A DNA stretch of 18,098 nucleotides from CAZRIT01 sp964600225 (GCA_964600225.1 CAZRIT010000039.1:1-18098); one strand, 5' to 3'. Positions 1 through 8,126 are shown, counted from the first letter of the stretch. Made by a program: numbers and translations. Notes: generated by a model from the sequence alone, not told the origin.

Positions 1-743
1 TGATCGGAACACTGAAAGCCCTCGGATATGAGAGGCATTCCATTGCAGGAAAATATCTCGGTTATGCGCTTCTGGCAACTGTGACGGGAAGTGTTCTGGG
101 AATTCTCTTTGGCGAGAAGGTTTTCCCGTATATTTACAAGCAGTTTCACAATCAATATCCTGAGGTGTCCCTGCAACTGGTCAATGACCGCTACCAAAAC
201 AACCTGAAACGTCTGTCTGAGGGAAAGATGGATATGACTTTAACAGCCATCCCATCGCAGTATATTCCCCCACACAGTGACGCGCTCTCCTCCAAGCCGG
301 TCTTTTGGGAGGATTTGGTTCTAATCGTGCCGCCAGAACACCGCCTGGCAGCATATGCCAAAGGGCCACACAATCATAAAGTACCGCTGACTGAGCTGGA
401 TGGGGAAAGCTACATCGGATTTCAAGAAAACATGTTACTGCATCTATACGTCAGCACGACTTTGGAACGATTGAAAGTTATACCAAACAAAGTGCTGCGT
501 GTTGGCAGCAACAATACCTGCATTGAATTTGTCAGCAAGGGCATTGGTGTTTCCATCGTACCGCGATACCTCATTCCGTCCATCTTGCCGCAACCGATAT
601 GCATTCTGCAGACCGATCCACAGCTTGGATGGGAACATAACATATTCTATCCGAAGCAGAAAAAACTGACCGCGTTTGAAAAACGCGTCATACAGCTTAC
701 GGCGGAATCTTTCCGCATCTTAAGCGAATCCAATCAAAGATAA
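1..743 (+). CDS. Partial chimeric ORF: FtsX-like permease tail joined to LysR substrate-binding domain
   Basis: The frame is open from base 3 to the TAA at 741-743 and runs off the left edge, so the GTG at 81 is probably not a start. The first ~40 residues (IGTLKALGY, then a hydrophobic Gly/Leu-rich segment ending near GEKVFP) look like the last part of an FtsX-family ABC permease. From about YKQFHNQYPEV onward the protein is a LysR-type co-inducer-binding domain: the yPeV.L.l opening, L..L.eGkmDm.lt., a central cleft region, and the conserved N..ciefVskGiGvsivPr segment. The LysR helix-turn-helix and the first strand of the sensor domain are missing, as is the rest of the permease. The join lies at roughly bases 120-145. 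A fused protein like this is unlikely to work as either parent; it is a deletion or rearrangement scar, or an assembly chimera. G+C is lower than in most of the window. Confidence 0.7.
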   Translation, partial: IGTLKALGYERHSIAGKYLGYALLATVTGSVLGILFGEKVFPYIYKQFHNQYPEVSLQLVNDRYQNNLKRLSEGKMDMTLTAIPSQYIPPHSDALSSKPVFWEDLVLIVPPEHRLAAYAKGPHNHKVPLTELDGESYIGFQENMLLHLYVSTTLERLKVIPNKVLRVGSNNTCIEFVSKGIGVSIVPRYLIPSILPQPICILQTDPQLGWEHNIFYPKQKKLTAFEKRVIQLTAESFRILSESNQR

Positions 744-760
744 AAGACGCCGTCTGCCAT

Positions 761-788
761 CGATGCATCTGCTCTACATGATGCATCG
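761..788 (-). terminator. Inverted repeat after the phosphatase gene, possible terminator
   Basis: CGATGCATC at 761-769 pairs perfectly with GATGCATCG at 780-788 across a 10-base loop. On the minus strand it lies just past the TAG of the phosphatase gene, and a second small AGAC/GTCT hairpin followed by TTTTATCTTT comes next (about 735-752). Together they could end the rex-hydrogenase-phosphatase transcript. The first hairpin has no T-run of its own, so the call is tentative. Confidence 0.35.
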
Positions 789-799
789 TTACGCAACCA

Positions 800-1972
800 C
801 TAAAAGTAGCTGACCTTGATGCGCTTGCCCATGCGCCTGAGACAATCGGAAAGCTCCTCCGCCAAACGCATTTTACTCTGGAAATTGATGGGCAAATCGC
901 CCTCCTGATGCGCGGGGTTCACCGCGCGGCCGACATAAAAATTGATATCGGTGGCCTCCTCGAACAACATCCTGGCAATCAGCGAGGCGCCGTCGCGCTG
1001 CACGCTCCAGTGGCTGTACTGCTCGTTTTCATCCAGATAGTCCATAGCATAGGACAACACCTTGCTCAACGTCATCATGCCCTCGGTAACCAAATCCACG
1101 CCCTCAATGGACGAGATTGGCGGTACATCGGACTTAACGCCGCCGCTTTCCTGCACGACGGGTTTCCCCAGATACCGCGCCGCAATCGCCGCGGTGGTGC
1201 CGCCGCACACAATATGCTTGCCAGGTTTGCCGAAGAACAGCGACATCATCTTGTCGCAGTCGTCACGCTCGCGCGGCGGGCCGAACAGCAGGTTCATCGG
1301 CTCCCGCTTGATAATGCGCACCACGCACGCGGTGGTATCGTCGCCGGGTCGCCCGTCGTAGAGCGCGTAGCACTTGTCCAGCAGAATTGTGCACAACGTC
1401 TTTGCCGTGTAGCCGACCGCGTACAGATCCTGCATGTAGGCGGCAATATCGCTGCGCTCCCACGAAAAATTCAGCGCCTGCCCCGCGCTTGCGTGCAGCG
1501 CGCCGTCGCTGATGGCGATGAATACATCGCCCTCCTGCAGCTCTACCCTGCTTTGGCAAATTCGTTTGCCCTCGATGCTGCTTTCGGTACGCTCCAACTC
1601 CACAGTGCGCCCGCCGCGCGCAAAGATGACGGCAGGGTTTTCATACTCGATGATTTCCGCCACACTGTTACGCATCAAGCGGATGATGGTAAACGTAGAA
1701 TACGCCACGCCACGCTCGGCGCAGACGGGCAGCGTGGCGGCAATCGTCTTGACGCATTCGCTCAACGCCATGTCCTCCGCCATCATGGTGGAGATGATCT
1801 TGGCCGTCAGCGTGGACAGTATCCCCGCTTTAACGCCGCTGCCGAGGCCGTCGGCAAGGACGAGGACGACGTCGCCGTTCTCCTGCTCGATGACGTCCAC
1901 ATGGTCGCCGCAAAGCTGCTCGCCGTATTTATGCAGGCTATGGTAGCCGATATCCGCGCACAGATCATTCAT
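800..1972 (-). CDS. SpoIIE/PP2C-type Ser/Thr phosphatase with an uncharacterised C-terminal domain
   Basis: 390 residues. Residues ~1-220 form a PPM/SpoIIE-like phosphatase domain that should remove phosphate from Ser/Thr of a partner protein using two metal ions. Visible metal-site motifs are DGLGSG (41-46), ISDGALHA (154-161) and GDDTTACVV (210-218). Residues ~225-390 are a separate domain with a Gly-rich CGGTTAAIAARYLG stretch (about residue 257 on); I do not recognise its function. The ATG overlaps the TGA of the upstream hydrogenase gene by 8 bases (ATGAATGA), which argues for translational coupling; GAAGGA lies about 12 bases before the start. Phosphatases of this type are known neighbours of sensory [FeFe] hydrogenases, so it is the likely output arm of the sensor. 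Its substrate is not visible here. It ends in TAG, which shows TAG is read as stop in this genome. Confidence 0.87.
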   Translation of the reverse strand: MNDLCADIGYHSLHKYGEQLCGDHVDVIEQENGDVVLVLADGLGSGVKAGILSTLTAKIISTMMAEDMALSECVKTIAATLPVCAERGVAYSTFTIIRLMRNSVAEIIEYENPAVIFARGGRTVELERTESSIEGKRICQSRVELQEGDVFIAISDGALHASAGQALNFSWERSDIAAYMQDLYAVGYTAKTLCTILLDKCYALYDGRPGDDTTACVVRIIKREPMNLLFGPPRERDDCDKMMSLFFGKPGKHIVCGGTTAAIAARYLGKPVVQESGGVKSDVPPISSIEGVDLVTEGMMTLSKVLSYAMDYLDENEQYSHWSVQRDGASLIARMLFEEATDINFYVGRAVNPAHQEGDLPINFQSKMRLAEELSDCLRRMGKRIKVSYF

Positions 1973-3641
1973 CGCGCATCGATTCCTTCAGCTTGGTCAA
2001 GGCAATCTTGGTCTCCGCAGCCGTTTCGCCAAGCAGGGACGCAATCTGCTGCACGATGCGCATCTGCTTGTCCACCACCCTATCGGCCACCTCCATGGTG
2101 CGGCGGTTGAGCTGTTCCTTCTCTTCATGCGCGGTCTCCTCGGCGGTGACGTCGCGCATCATGCAGATGATGACGCGGTACTCCCGATCGAACAGAATCG
2201 TCTGCTCCACATACTTGCGGTATTCGGCCAGATAGGTCTTTTGCGCGCGTATGCTCGGCGCGCCCGCGTGCACGTTGATAAACGGCTTGGGGTCGAGGAT
2301 GCGCACGATGGGCTCGCCCAGCACATCCGACGGCATGCGGATATTCATCATGGCGCACGCGGCCTTGTTGATCTGCTGCACCTCGAAGCTTTCGTTGAGC
2401 ACGATCACGCCGTTGGGAGAGTTGTTGAGGATCGTTTCGGAAAAGCTTTCCGCCTTGTCCTTCAAAAACGGCAGGCACATGGTGTAATCGGCCTTTCCCT
2501 GATACACGGCGATGGCCTTGAGCCGACAGGTATCATAGCCGCAGGAGCCGCAGTTGAGCTCGTCCTCGGGCCTGGACTTGCCCATGCGGCGGAATATGGC
2601 CTGTATCTCGGCCTCCGATGGAAGCGACGCCTTTTTGGCAATGGGCTCGAAGGTTTTGAGAATCGACGCACTGTCGGGCTGCGAAACGGCAAAATCATTT
2701 TCGGGCGCATAGTGCCTGACCGCGCCATAGTCCCGAAGTGGGGAGCGGTGGAACTTTTCCATGACGGGGCCGCCGACGCAGCTACCGTAGCACGCCGACA
2801 TCTCAATAAAATAGCGGCTGAGCCTGCCGCGCTCGATATCCTGCAAGGCGGCAATGCAGTTTTCCGTACCGTCAACAGCCAGATAGGTGTAGTCGTCACG
2901 GTGGTTGAGCATGCTTTTGAGGATGCCGCCCGTGGTTGGAAAGCTGCGCGCGCGGCCGCCGACGGCTTGATCGGCAACGGGCTCGATGCCTATCCCATCC
3001 GTCTCCAGCATGGCGGAAAGCTGTTCAAACGTCAGCACCGCGTCCACAAAGCCCGCGTAATGCTCCGCCTCATCCATCTTGGCCACGCACGGCCCGACAA
3101 ACACCACCTTGGTCTCGGGATGACGGCGCTTGATATCCTGCGCGTGCGCCAGCATGGGCGAAAGCACGTTGGCAAGGCTTGGCAAAAGATTCGGATAATA
3201 CTTCTGTATCAGCAGGTTGACCGAGTGACAGCAGGAGGAAATCAGCACCTCGGGCTGCTCATCGGAAAGTATCCGCTCGTATTCGCGCTTGACGATGGTT
3301 GCGCCGATTGCCGTTTCCTCCGCGCCCGCAAAGCCAAGCTTTTGCATGGCGGCCGCAAGCGATTCGATGCCGACGCCGTCATAGTTGGCGACAAACGAGG
3401 GTGCAACGCTTGCATAGACGGGCGCGTTGCCCATGAGCAGCACCCGCACCTTTTCGGTTTCATCGGCAATCTGCTTGGCGTTTTGCGGGCATACGACAAA
3501 GCACTGCCCGCACAGGATGCACTCGTTGCCCACAATATTCGCCTGACCCGCCGAAAAGCGGATGGACTTGACGGGGCAGTGCCGAATGCACTTGTAGCAA
3601 TTTTTGCAATTGGATTTTTTCAGCTTTAAAAAGTCGCTCAT
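1965..3641 (-). CDS. Sensory-type [FeFe] hydrogenase with Fes and PAS domains (HsfB-like)
   Basis: 558 residues from the ATG at 3641, chosen because GGGAGGA precedes it; an upstream in-frame start at 3710 has no comparable SD. Domains in order: two [4Fe-4S] ferredoxin motifs (Cys 12/15/18/22 and 41/44/47/51); an H-cluster domain with SSCCHSV (135-141), GPCVAKMDE (183-191) and MSACYGSCVGG (281-291); a second cluster-binding segment (Cys 364/367/372/389); and a PAS domain (~400-510) followed by a helical tail with coiled-coil character. The H-cluster cysteines are present, but the usual TSCCPxW and MPCxxK contexts are altered, as in the group C putative sensory enzymes rather than catalytic ones. 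Likely cytoplasmic, sensing H2 or redox state and signalling to the phosphatase encoded next. It follows rex by 61 bases. Confidence 0.88.
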   Translation of the reverse strand: MSDFLKLKKSNCKNCYKCIRHCPVKSIRFSAGQANIVGNECILCGQCFVVCPQNAKQIADETEKVRVLLMGNAPVYASVAPSFVANYDGVGIESLAAAMQKLGFAGAEETAIGATIVKREYERILSDEQPEVLISSCCHSVNLLIQKYYPNLLPSLANVLSPMLAHAQDIKRRHPETKVVFVGPCVAKMDEAEHYAGFVDAVLTFEQLSAMLETDGIGIEPVADQAVGGRARSFPTTGGILKSMLNHRDDYTYLAVDGTENCIAALQDIERGRLSRYFIEMSACYGSCVGGPVMEKFHRSPLRDYGAVRHYAPENDFAVSQPDSASILKTFEPIAKKASLPSEAEIQAIFRRMGKSRPEDELNCGSCGYDTCRLKAIAVYQGKADYTMCLPFLKDKAESFSETILNNSPNGVIVLNESFEVQQINKAACAMMNIRMPSDVLGEPIVRILDPKPFINVHAGAPSIRAQKTYLAEYRKYVEQTILFDREYRVIICMMRDVTAEETAHEEKEQLNRRTMEVADRVVDKQMRIVQQIASLLGETAAETKIALTKLKESMRDE

Positions 3642-3702
3642 ATTCCGTCCTCCCTGCCGTTTGCTCGGCAGGCAGCATCCTCTCATCCATCCCGCTGCGC
3701 GT

Positions 3703-4356
3703 TCACGCAAGCGGTTGATCAGGCTGCATGGTCTCCTTCAAGTGCCGCCGCAACAGCGCCAGCGACGCGGCCATGTTCTCGTTCTGTATCAAAATGCCCT
3801 CGGGCGCCTTGAGGCGCGTGGGCGCAAAATTCCAGATGGCCAGGATGCCGTTTTTTGCCAGCGTCTCGCAGATCTCCTGCGCCTGGTCGGCGGGCGTGGT
3901 GATGACGCCGATGCGGATATCGTGACGCTTACAGATTTCGGACAGGCGCTCCATGCCGTACACGGGCTTGCCGCCGACCTGCGTGCCCAGCGCCGATGCG
4001 TTGCTGTCGAACGCGGCAATGATTTGCAGCCCGTAGCGGTGGAAGCCGTTATAGCTCATCAACGCGCGGCCAAGGTTGCCCGCGCCCACCAAAATGGCCT
4101 CGTTGACGTCGTTGCAGCCGAGGAACTCTTCAATGTCGGCAATCAGCTCCTGCCTGGCAAAGCCCGTCTTGGGCCGGCCTCCATCGGAAACGGAAGCCAA
4201 GTCCTTGCGCACCTGAATTTCACCGAACGACAGCGCATCCGCAATGGTCCGCGCGGAAATGTGGCGCGCCTCCGTTTCAGGCAGTCCCTTGAGAAAATCC
4301 AGATATAGCGGCATGCGCTGTAACGTTTGGAGTGAAATCGGTTTGTCTGTCGTCAT
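3703..4356 (-). CDS. rex: Redox-sensing transcriptional repressor Rex
   Basis: 217 residues from the ATG at 4356, which has GGAAAGGAAG about 9 bases upstream; an in-frame TTG at 4377 is a poorer start. The N-terminal winged helix (~10-80) carries the family signature VRKDLAS (49-55) with GGRPKTGF (59-66). The Rossmann domain begins with the NAD(H)-binding LVGAGNLG (89-96) and ends with a C-terminal helix (AASLALLRRHL) used for domain swapping in Rex dimers. Rex represses fermentation and hydrogen-metabolism genes and leaves DNA when NADH/NAD+ rises. Position directly before the sensory hydrogenase suggests the module is tied to reductant disposal. I found no convincing Rex operator (TTGTGA/TTGTTA palindrome) upstream, so autoregulation is not supported here. 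No strong own promoter is visible; readthrough from the LysR gene 68 bases upstream is possible. Confidence 0.95.
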   Translation of the reverse strand: MTTDKPISLQTLQRMPLYLDFLKGLPETEARHISARTIADALSFGEIQVRKDLASVSDGGRPKTGFARQELIADIEEFLGCNDVNEAILVGAGNLGRALMSYNGFHRYGLQIIAAFDSNASALGTQVGGKPVYGMERLSEICKRHDIRIGVITTPADQAQEICETLAKNGILAIWNFAPTRLKAPEGILIQNENMAASLALLRRHLKETMQPDQPLA

Positions 4357-4424
4357 AGTGTGATGCTTCCTTTCCAAATACTCGGTCGGGTCTTGCCGTT
4401 ACAAGGCGCGGGCTCGTTATCTCG

Positions 4425-5393
4425 TTATATGGATATTTCCATCGTCTCCATGGGCAGCCCCAGATTGGCCGATACCATCAAGACCGATTCCGTCAGCTTG
4501 CGGATGAACTGCTGCTCAATCGGATGGCAATGGTAATCCCTGCGCGCAATCAAGATATCCCGATAGGCGTTCCTGGAGGCGTCGCAGCGCTTTTGCACCA
4601 GGCCGAACCGATCCAGCACATCCTGCGGCATGGGCGATACCCACATATAGGTGGTCGGTATGCGGCTAAGCAGCTCGAACTGGCTGCCGCGCTCGTATAC
4701 GGCGATGGTACGCTTTGCCTCGTTTGCCTTCTTTTGCTCCTGCACCGCCGTCATCGGCAGCGCGGGCACGGACAGGTCGCCATGGATGATTTCGGTATAC
4801 TTTTGCAGCATGGCAAAATCCACCATGGGCGCGTCGGCCAGCGGATGCTCGGCGCTCATCAGCGCCAGGTACGAAAATGTCCAAATCGGCGCGTAACGCA
4901 GCCGCCGCTCGGTCAGGGCGTTGAGGTAATACGCCTCGTGCATGCTTTGGTAACGGACGATGGCCAGATTGTGCTCTCCCTCTGAAACGCACTTGATGGC
5001 GCGCACCGAGTTGGTTTCGCGATAATCCAGGCCGATATCGGCATTGGGATCGAGCGCCTTGACAAACTCCGTAAACGCATACGACACATAGCTGGCGCGC
5101 GGCACGCAGATATCAAAATGAATCTTGTGCGGCGACGCGGGCTTGTAGAGGGATTCCATCTCCGCAATTTGGGAAAGGATGTTGCTTGCGTAGGATAAAA
5201 ACTCCTTGCCCTGCTCGGTCGGCGCAACGCCCCTTGCCGTGCGGTTGAATATGGCAATGCCCATATCGGCCTCCAGCTCTCGGATGGCCTTGCTCAAATT
5301 GGGCTGGTTCATGTATAGATTTTGCGCAGCCTTGCTGATGGACCCTGTCTTGGCCACCTCGACGGCATATTTCAATTGCTGGATGTTATTCAA
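4425..5393 (-). CDS. LysR-family transcriptional regulator
   Basis: 322 residues, full length for the family. The N-terminal winged helix-turn-helix is clear (residues 1-60: LKYAVEVAKTGSISKAAQ, then QPNLSKAIRELE and FNRTARGVAPTEQGKEF), followed by a linker helix and a substrate-binding domain (~90-300). The start is TTG at 5393 with GGGAG six bases upstream; no ATG fits. It lies upstream of rex on the same strand and divergent from the GrpB-family gene, the usual layout for a LysR regulator controlling itself and a neighbour. The effector cannot be read from sequence. A direct repeat of CTCGTTAT (4413-4428) overlaps its stop. Confidence 0.92.
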   Translation of the reverse strand: MNNIQQLKYAVEVAKTGSISKAAQNLYMNQPNLSKAIRELEADMGIAIFNRTARGVAPTEQGKEFLSYASNILSQIAEMESLYKPASPHKIHFDICVPRASYVSYAFTEFVKALDPNADIGLDYRETNSVRAIKCVSEGEHNLAIVRYQSMHEAYYLNALTERRLRYAPIWTFSYLALMSAEHPLADAPMVDFAMLQKYTEIIHGDLSVPALPMTAVQEQKKANEAKRTIAVYERGSQFELLSRIPTTYMWVSPMPQDVLDRFGLVQKRCDASRNAYRDILIARRDYHCHPIEQQFIRKLTESVLMVSANLGLPMETMEISI

Positions 5394-5483
5394 TGGCTGC
5401 TCCCGTCACATCGGCACCATATCAGTAACCGCACCCGTTTGCGCACAGATATTCGTACCGACAACACACATATAGTTGTATTT

Positions 5484-5512
5484 ATCATATCATTTTGACA
5501 CAAATGCGTCAA
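5484..5512 (-). promoter_or_regulatory. Sigma-A promoter of the LysR gene with an overlapping inverted repeat
   Basis: On the minus strand, TTGACG (5507-5512), a 17-base spacer and TATGAT (5484-5489) give 5/6 matches in each box. TTGAC (5495-5499) and GTCAA (5508-5512), 8 bases apart, form an inverted repeat over the -35 region. This is a plausible binding site for the LysR protein itself. Confidence 0.65.
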
Positions 5513-5557
5513 CGCGCATGCGGGCGCATTCTGACCGTAGAACGGCAGACAAAAGTA

Positions 5558-5566
5558 TGGTAAAAT
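5558..5566 (+). promoter_or_regulatory. Extended -10 element before the GrpB-family gene
   Basis: TGG followed by TAAAAT matches the TGn extended -10 pattern, about 45 bases before the chosen ATG at 5611. No good -35 box is present at 16-18 bases upstream. A second TATGAT at 5571-5576 could also serve. Confidence 0.35.
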
Positions 5567-5610
5567 GATGTATGATATCCATTTTTGAATATAAACGAAG
5601 GATTGTTGAA

Positions 5611-6177
5611 ATGGAAAAATCGCTTGAGGAAATGAGCTTGCAGGAGCTTTGGGCGCTGTTTCCCATTCAACTGGCGCCGCACAACGCCGCTTGGGCGATG
5701 GATTATGCCGAGCAGGCGCGCGCGCTGGAAAACTGCCTGCCATCCAATTTCATTGCGCGCATCAGCCACATCGGCAGCACCGCAATCGAATCCATATGCG
5801 CAAAGCCCATTGTGGATATCCTGCTGGAGCTGCGCACCGACGCGGACATGGCCGCCGTTTCTCAAATCCTTACGGAAAACGGGTGGCAACGCATGAGTCA
5901 AAGCGACGGGCGGATATCCTTCAACCTCGGATACACCGCAAACGGGTTTGCGGACAAGGTGTATCACCTGCACGTCCGATATGTCGGCGACAACGACGAG
6001 CTGTATTTTCGGGACTATTTGATGGCGCATGCGGATGTTGCTCTGGCATACGAGCGCTTGAAGCGGGCGCTTTGGCGTCGGTACGAGCACGATCGGGATG
6101 CGTACACCGATGCCAAGACCGCGTTTGTCCGCGAATATACGCTGGCTGCCAAACAGGCATACCCCAACCGCTACTGA
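5611..6177 (+). CDS. GrpB family protein (nucleotidyltransferase fold)
   Basis: 188 residues from the ATG at 5611, preceded by GAAGGA at good spacing; an in-frame ATG at 5572 lacks an SD. The hallmark HIGSTA (53-58) followed by AKPIVDILLEL (64-74) is the GrpB/UPF0157 signature, equivalent to the GS...D core of the nucleotidyltransferase superfamily. Later come YHLHVRYV and a conserved Leu/Arg-rich C-terminal helix. The biochemical role of most GrpB proteins is unsettled; dephospho-CoA kinase fusions are known in the family, but none is present here. Transcribed away from the LysR gene, so it may be a LysR target. Confidence 0.88.
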   Translation: MEKSLEEMSLQELWALFPIQLAPHNAAWAMDYAEQARALENCLPSNFIARISHIGSTAIESICAKPIVDILLELRTDADMAAVSQILTENGWQRMSQSDGRISFNLGYTANGFADKVYHLHVRYVGDNDELYFRDYLMAHADVALAYERLKRALWRRYEHDRDAYTDAKTAFVREYTLAAKQAYPNRY

Positions 6178-6192
6178 CACACCTCGTTCATC

Positions 6193-6228
6193 AAAAAGAA
6201 CCCTGCACCGATCTTTATCGATGCAGGG
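6193..6228 (-). terminator. Intrinsic terminator between convergent GrpB and lipoprotein genes
   Basis: CCCTGCA (6201-6207) pairs with TGCAGGG (6222-6228); the stem continues inward through CGAT/ATCG with one mismatch and a CTTT loop. On the minus strand the hairpin is followed by TTCTTTTT, which ends the lipoprotein transcript. In the plus direction the tail is poor in T, so termination of the GrpB gene here is less certain. Confidence 0.75.
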
Positions 6229-6273
6229 CACTTGTTATGATACGCTGATACGCACACCAAGGGCGCGCTTACT

Positions 6274-8052
6274 TTAGCCCGCGTAGCGCAAAGTGGTAAA
6301 CCAATCGCTTTCCGGCACGCCGCCGACAAGCCACTGCCAATCGTCAGGCTTTTGCGAAATGGCAACGCGGTACATCGTGCCGTCGGCTGCGTCCGAAAGG
6401 ATGGCATAGCTTGCCGCGTCCGTCTCCGCAAGCGTCAGCTCCGTGCCCTTGGGTAGCACTTTTTCCGCGCCGCCATTGAGCAGCGTCACGGGGAAACCGT
6501 CCTTTTTGAGCGCGATCTGCACATACTCGATATCGTCCTGTCTGCGCCGGATGGTATAGGGCGTTTCCAATGCAAAGGTGAAATCGGGCTGCATGCCGTA
6601 GCGGCAAATTCCGCTGTATGTTCCCATCACGTTGACCACCGATTCCATCACGACCTTGCCCGTGCCCGTGGCATAGCGGACGCTGCCAAAAATCTCGGCC
6701 TGCTGCAGTTTCCCTTCGTGGATGCGCAGGATATAGGTGACGTAATCGTCCGAGGCCATGTCTCCGCACAGGTACAGTTCCCGATAGCCGTCGTCCAACT
6801 GTGTATCTGCCACATAGCAGCTCATGTTCATCAGCAGCGAATCCAATACCACATCGATCTGCACGCTGCCAACCATGGTTACCGCCACCGCCGCTTGATC
6901 CTCGTTGGCAATCACGCTGATGGTTTCCTGCGTGCCGTCGCAATCCAAATCCGCTGTGAACGGCTGCGATGCATCCACCTGCCGCCACATATCCGCGGAT
7001 CTGTTGAGGAACGCATCCCGCACGCTGTACGGAAACTGCGTGGACGGATACGGATTTTCGGTCAGAATAAAGCGGACGCCGCCCAGGCGCTCGCCGTCAC
7101 CAAGATACAGGCCGACCAGCACATCCAGCGTGCCGTCGGGGTTTTCGATAACCTCCTCCGTTTTCGTATCGGCATCGCCCGTGTCGGACGGCGGCAAGCA
7201 AAACGTATCCGCAGCCGTATCAAACGTCATACCGAAGATGTTGTCCTTTGACAGCGCAGGCAGCGCGCTGTAATCCAAAAACGCTGCCGCGGCAACCTCA
7301 TCCATCACGGCGCGCGGCACAACCGTCACATCCGCCTCCCGATGCGTGACATTCGGCAGCAGGCCCGCATGGTTATTGCCCATCAGATAGAGCACGTTCC
7401 ACAAAAAAGCATCGTCGTGCGGCAGGTACGCGCTGTTTTCGCCAATGCCCATGGCGCGTACGACGGAATCCAAAATGGGCATCATGGCGTCGATGCGGTT
7501 GTCCTGCGCGCTCGGCGTGCTCACATCGGGCGTCATCGGGGTGAATGCAGCCCCGATGCCATGATAGATGGCGGCAAAGACGGCGTTGATATCATCAGAC
7601 GACCACGGAAACGCCTTGGGCTGATAGCCCGCGGACGCAAGGTATTCGGCGGCGATATCCTGCGTCAGCAACTGCGCCGCGCCGTATACGGAGCCAAGCT
7701 TATAGGTAAACTCCTGCGCATCCGCGGCAGGCAGCGCATTGTAGAACGACTGCGTTGCGGCCGTAACCTGCTCGCTTGTGGGGCGGTTGACGGTGTAGCT
7801 ATCGATGATGCTGCCCGCCAGGCGCGCCGCAATCAGCGAACAGCCCGCCGTGCCCGGGAAATAATCCGTTTGGATATTGGTCAAAAGTGTTTTCATCTGC
7901 TGCTGCGCAGCCGTTTCGGCAGCCGTCATATCCACTGCGTTCCCCGCCGTTGCCACTGCGGGCGTGGGCAAATCCGTCTTCGTAACGGGCGCGCAGGCAA
8001 GCGCAAACAGCGCCAAAATGCACGCAATGCCCATCGAGACCAGTCTCTTCAT
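6274..8052 (-). CDS. Large secreted lipoprotein of unknown function
   Basis: 592 residues. A lysine/arginine-led hydrophobic signal peptide ends in FALAC with Cys20 as the probable lipidated residue, so the protein should be anchored outside the membrane. The ATG has GGAGGA seven bases upstream. I do not recognise a named family. The N-terminal half (~40-260) is rich in Ala and predicted helical. The C-terminal half (~300-592) looks beta-rich and contains DLDCDGTQE (368-376), a DxDxDG calcium-loop pattern like those in FG-GAP/VCBS repeats, then further hydrophobic strands. The tail, with a Gly/Pro-rich turn before GTELTLAETDAASYAILSDA, could be an SH3-like or carbohydrate-contact domain, but that is a guess. 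It is monocistronic: own promoter, own terminator. Confidence 0.82.
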   Translation of the reverse strand: MKRLVSMGIACILALFALACAPVTKTDLPTPAVATAGNAVDMTAAETAAQQQMKTLLTNIQTDYFPGTAGCSLIAARLAGSIIDSYTVNRPTSEQVTAATQSFYNALPAADAQEFTYKLGSVYGAAQLLTQDIAAEYLASAGYQPKAFPWSSDDINAVFAAIYHGIGAAFTPMTPDVSTPSAQDNRIDAMMPILDSVVRAMGIGENSAYLPHDDAFLWNVLYLMGNNHAGLLPNVTHREADVTVVPRAVMDEVAAAAFLDYSALPALSKDNIFGMTFDTAADTFCLPPSDTGDADTKTEEVIENPDGTLDVLVGLYLGDGERLGGVRFILTENPYPSTQFPYSVRDAFLNRSADMWRQVDASQPFTADLDCDGTQETISVIANEDQAAVAVTMVGSVQIDVVLDSLLMNMSCYVADTQLDDGYRELYLCGDMASDDYVTYILRIHEGKLQQAEIFGSVRYATGTGKVVMESVVNVMGTYSGICRYGMQPDFTFALETPYTIRRRQDDIEYVQIALKKDGFPVTLLNGGAEKVLPKGTELTLAETDAASYAILSDAADGTMYRVAISQKPDDWQWLVGGVPESDWFTTLRYAG

Positions 8053-8126
8053 AGTTGTTCCTCCAGAGTTTGCTTCTCACAATACACTCTGCAACGCTCC
8101 AAAAGGTTGCGTCGCAAACGGTCATC

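Noticed and set aside
81..743. GTG at 81 as the start of a 220-residue LysR-like gene
   Set aside because: No SD before it, and the frame is open and protein-like back to the window edge; the GTG is an internal Val in the permease-like segment.
2127..3629. 500-codon open frame on the plus strand
   Set aside because: Antisense shadow of the hydrogenase gene; composition (many His, Arg, Ala, Leu) is typical of a GC-rich reverse frame, and no SD is present. The same applies to 908-2110 opposite the phosphatase and 12831-13715 opposite glmM.
4357..4424. Rex operator upstream of rex
   Set aside because: Only a single half-like TTGTAA is present; no palindrome of the TTGTGA/TTGTTA type.
4413..4428. 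Tandem CTCGTTAT repeat
   Set aside because: Two copies only, partly inside the LysR stop region; too short to assign a role.
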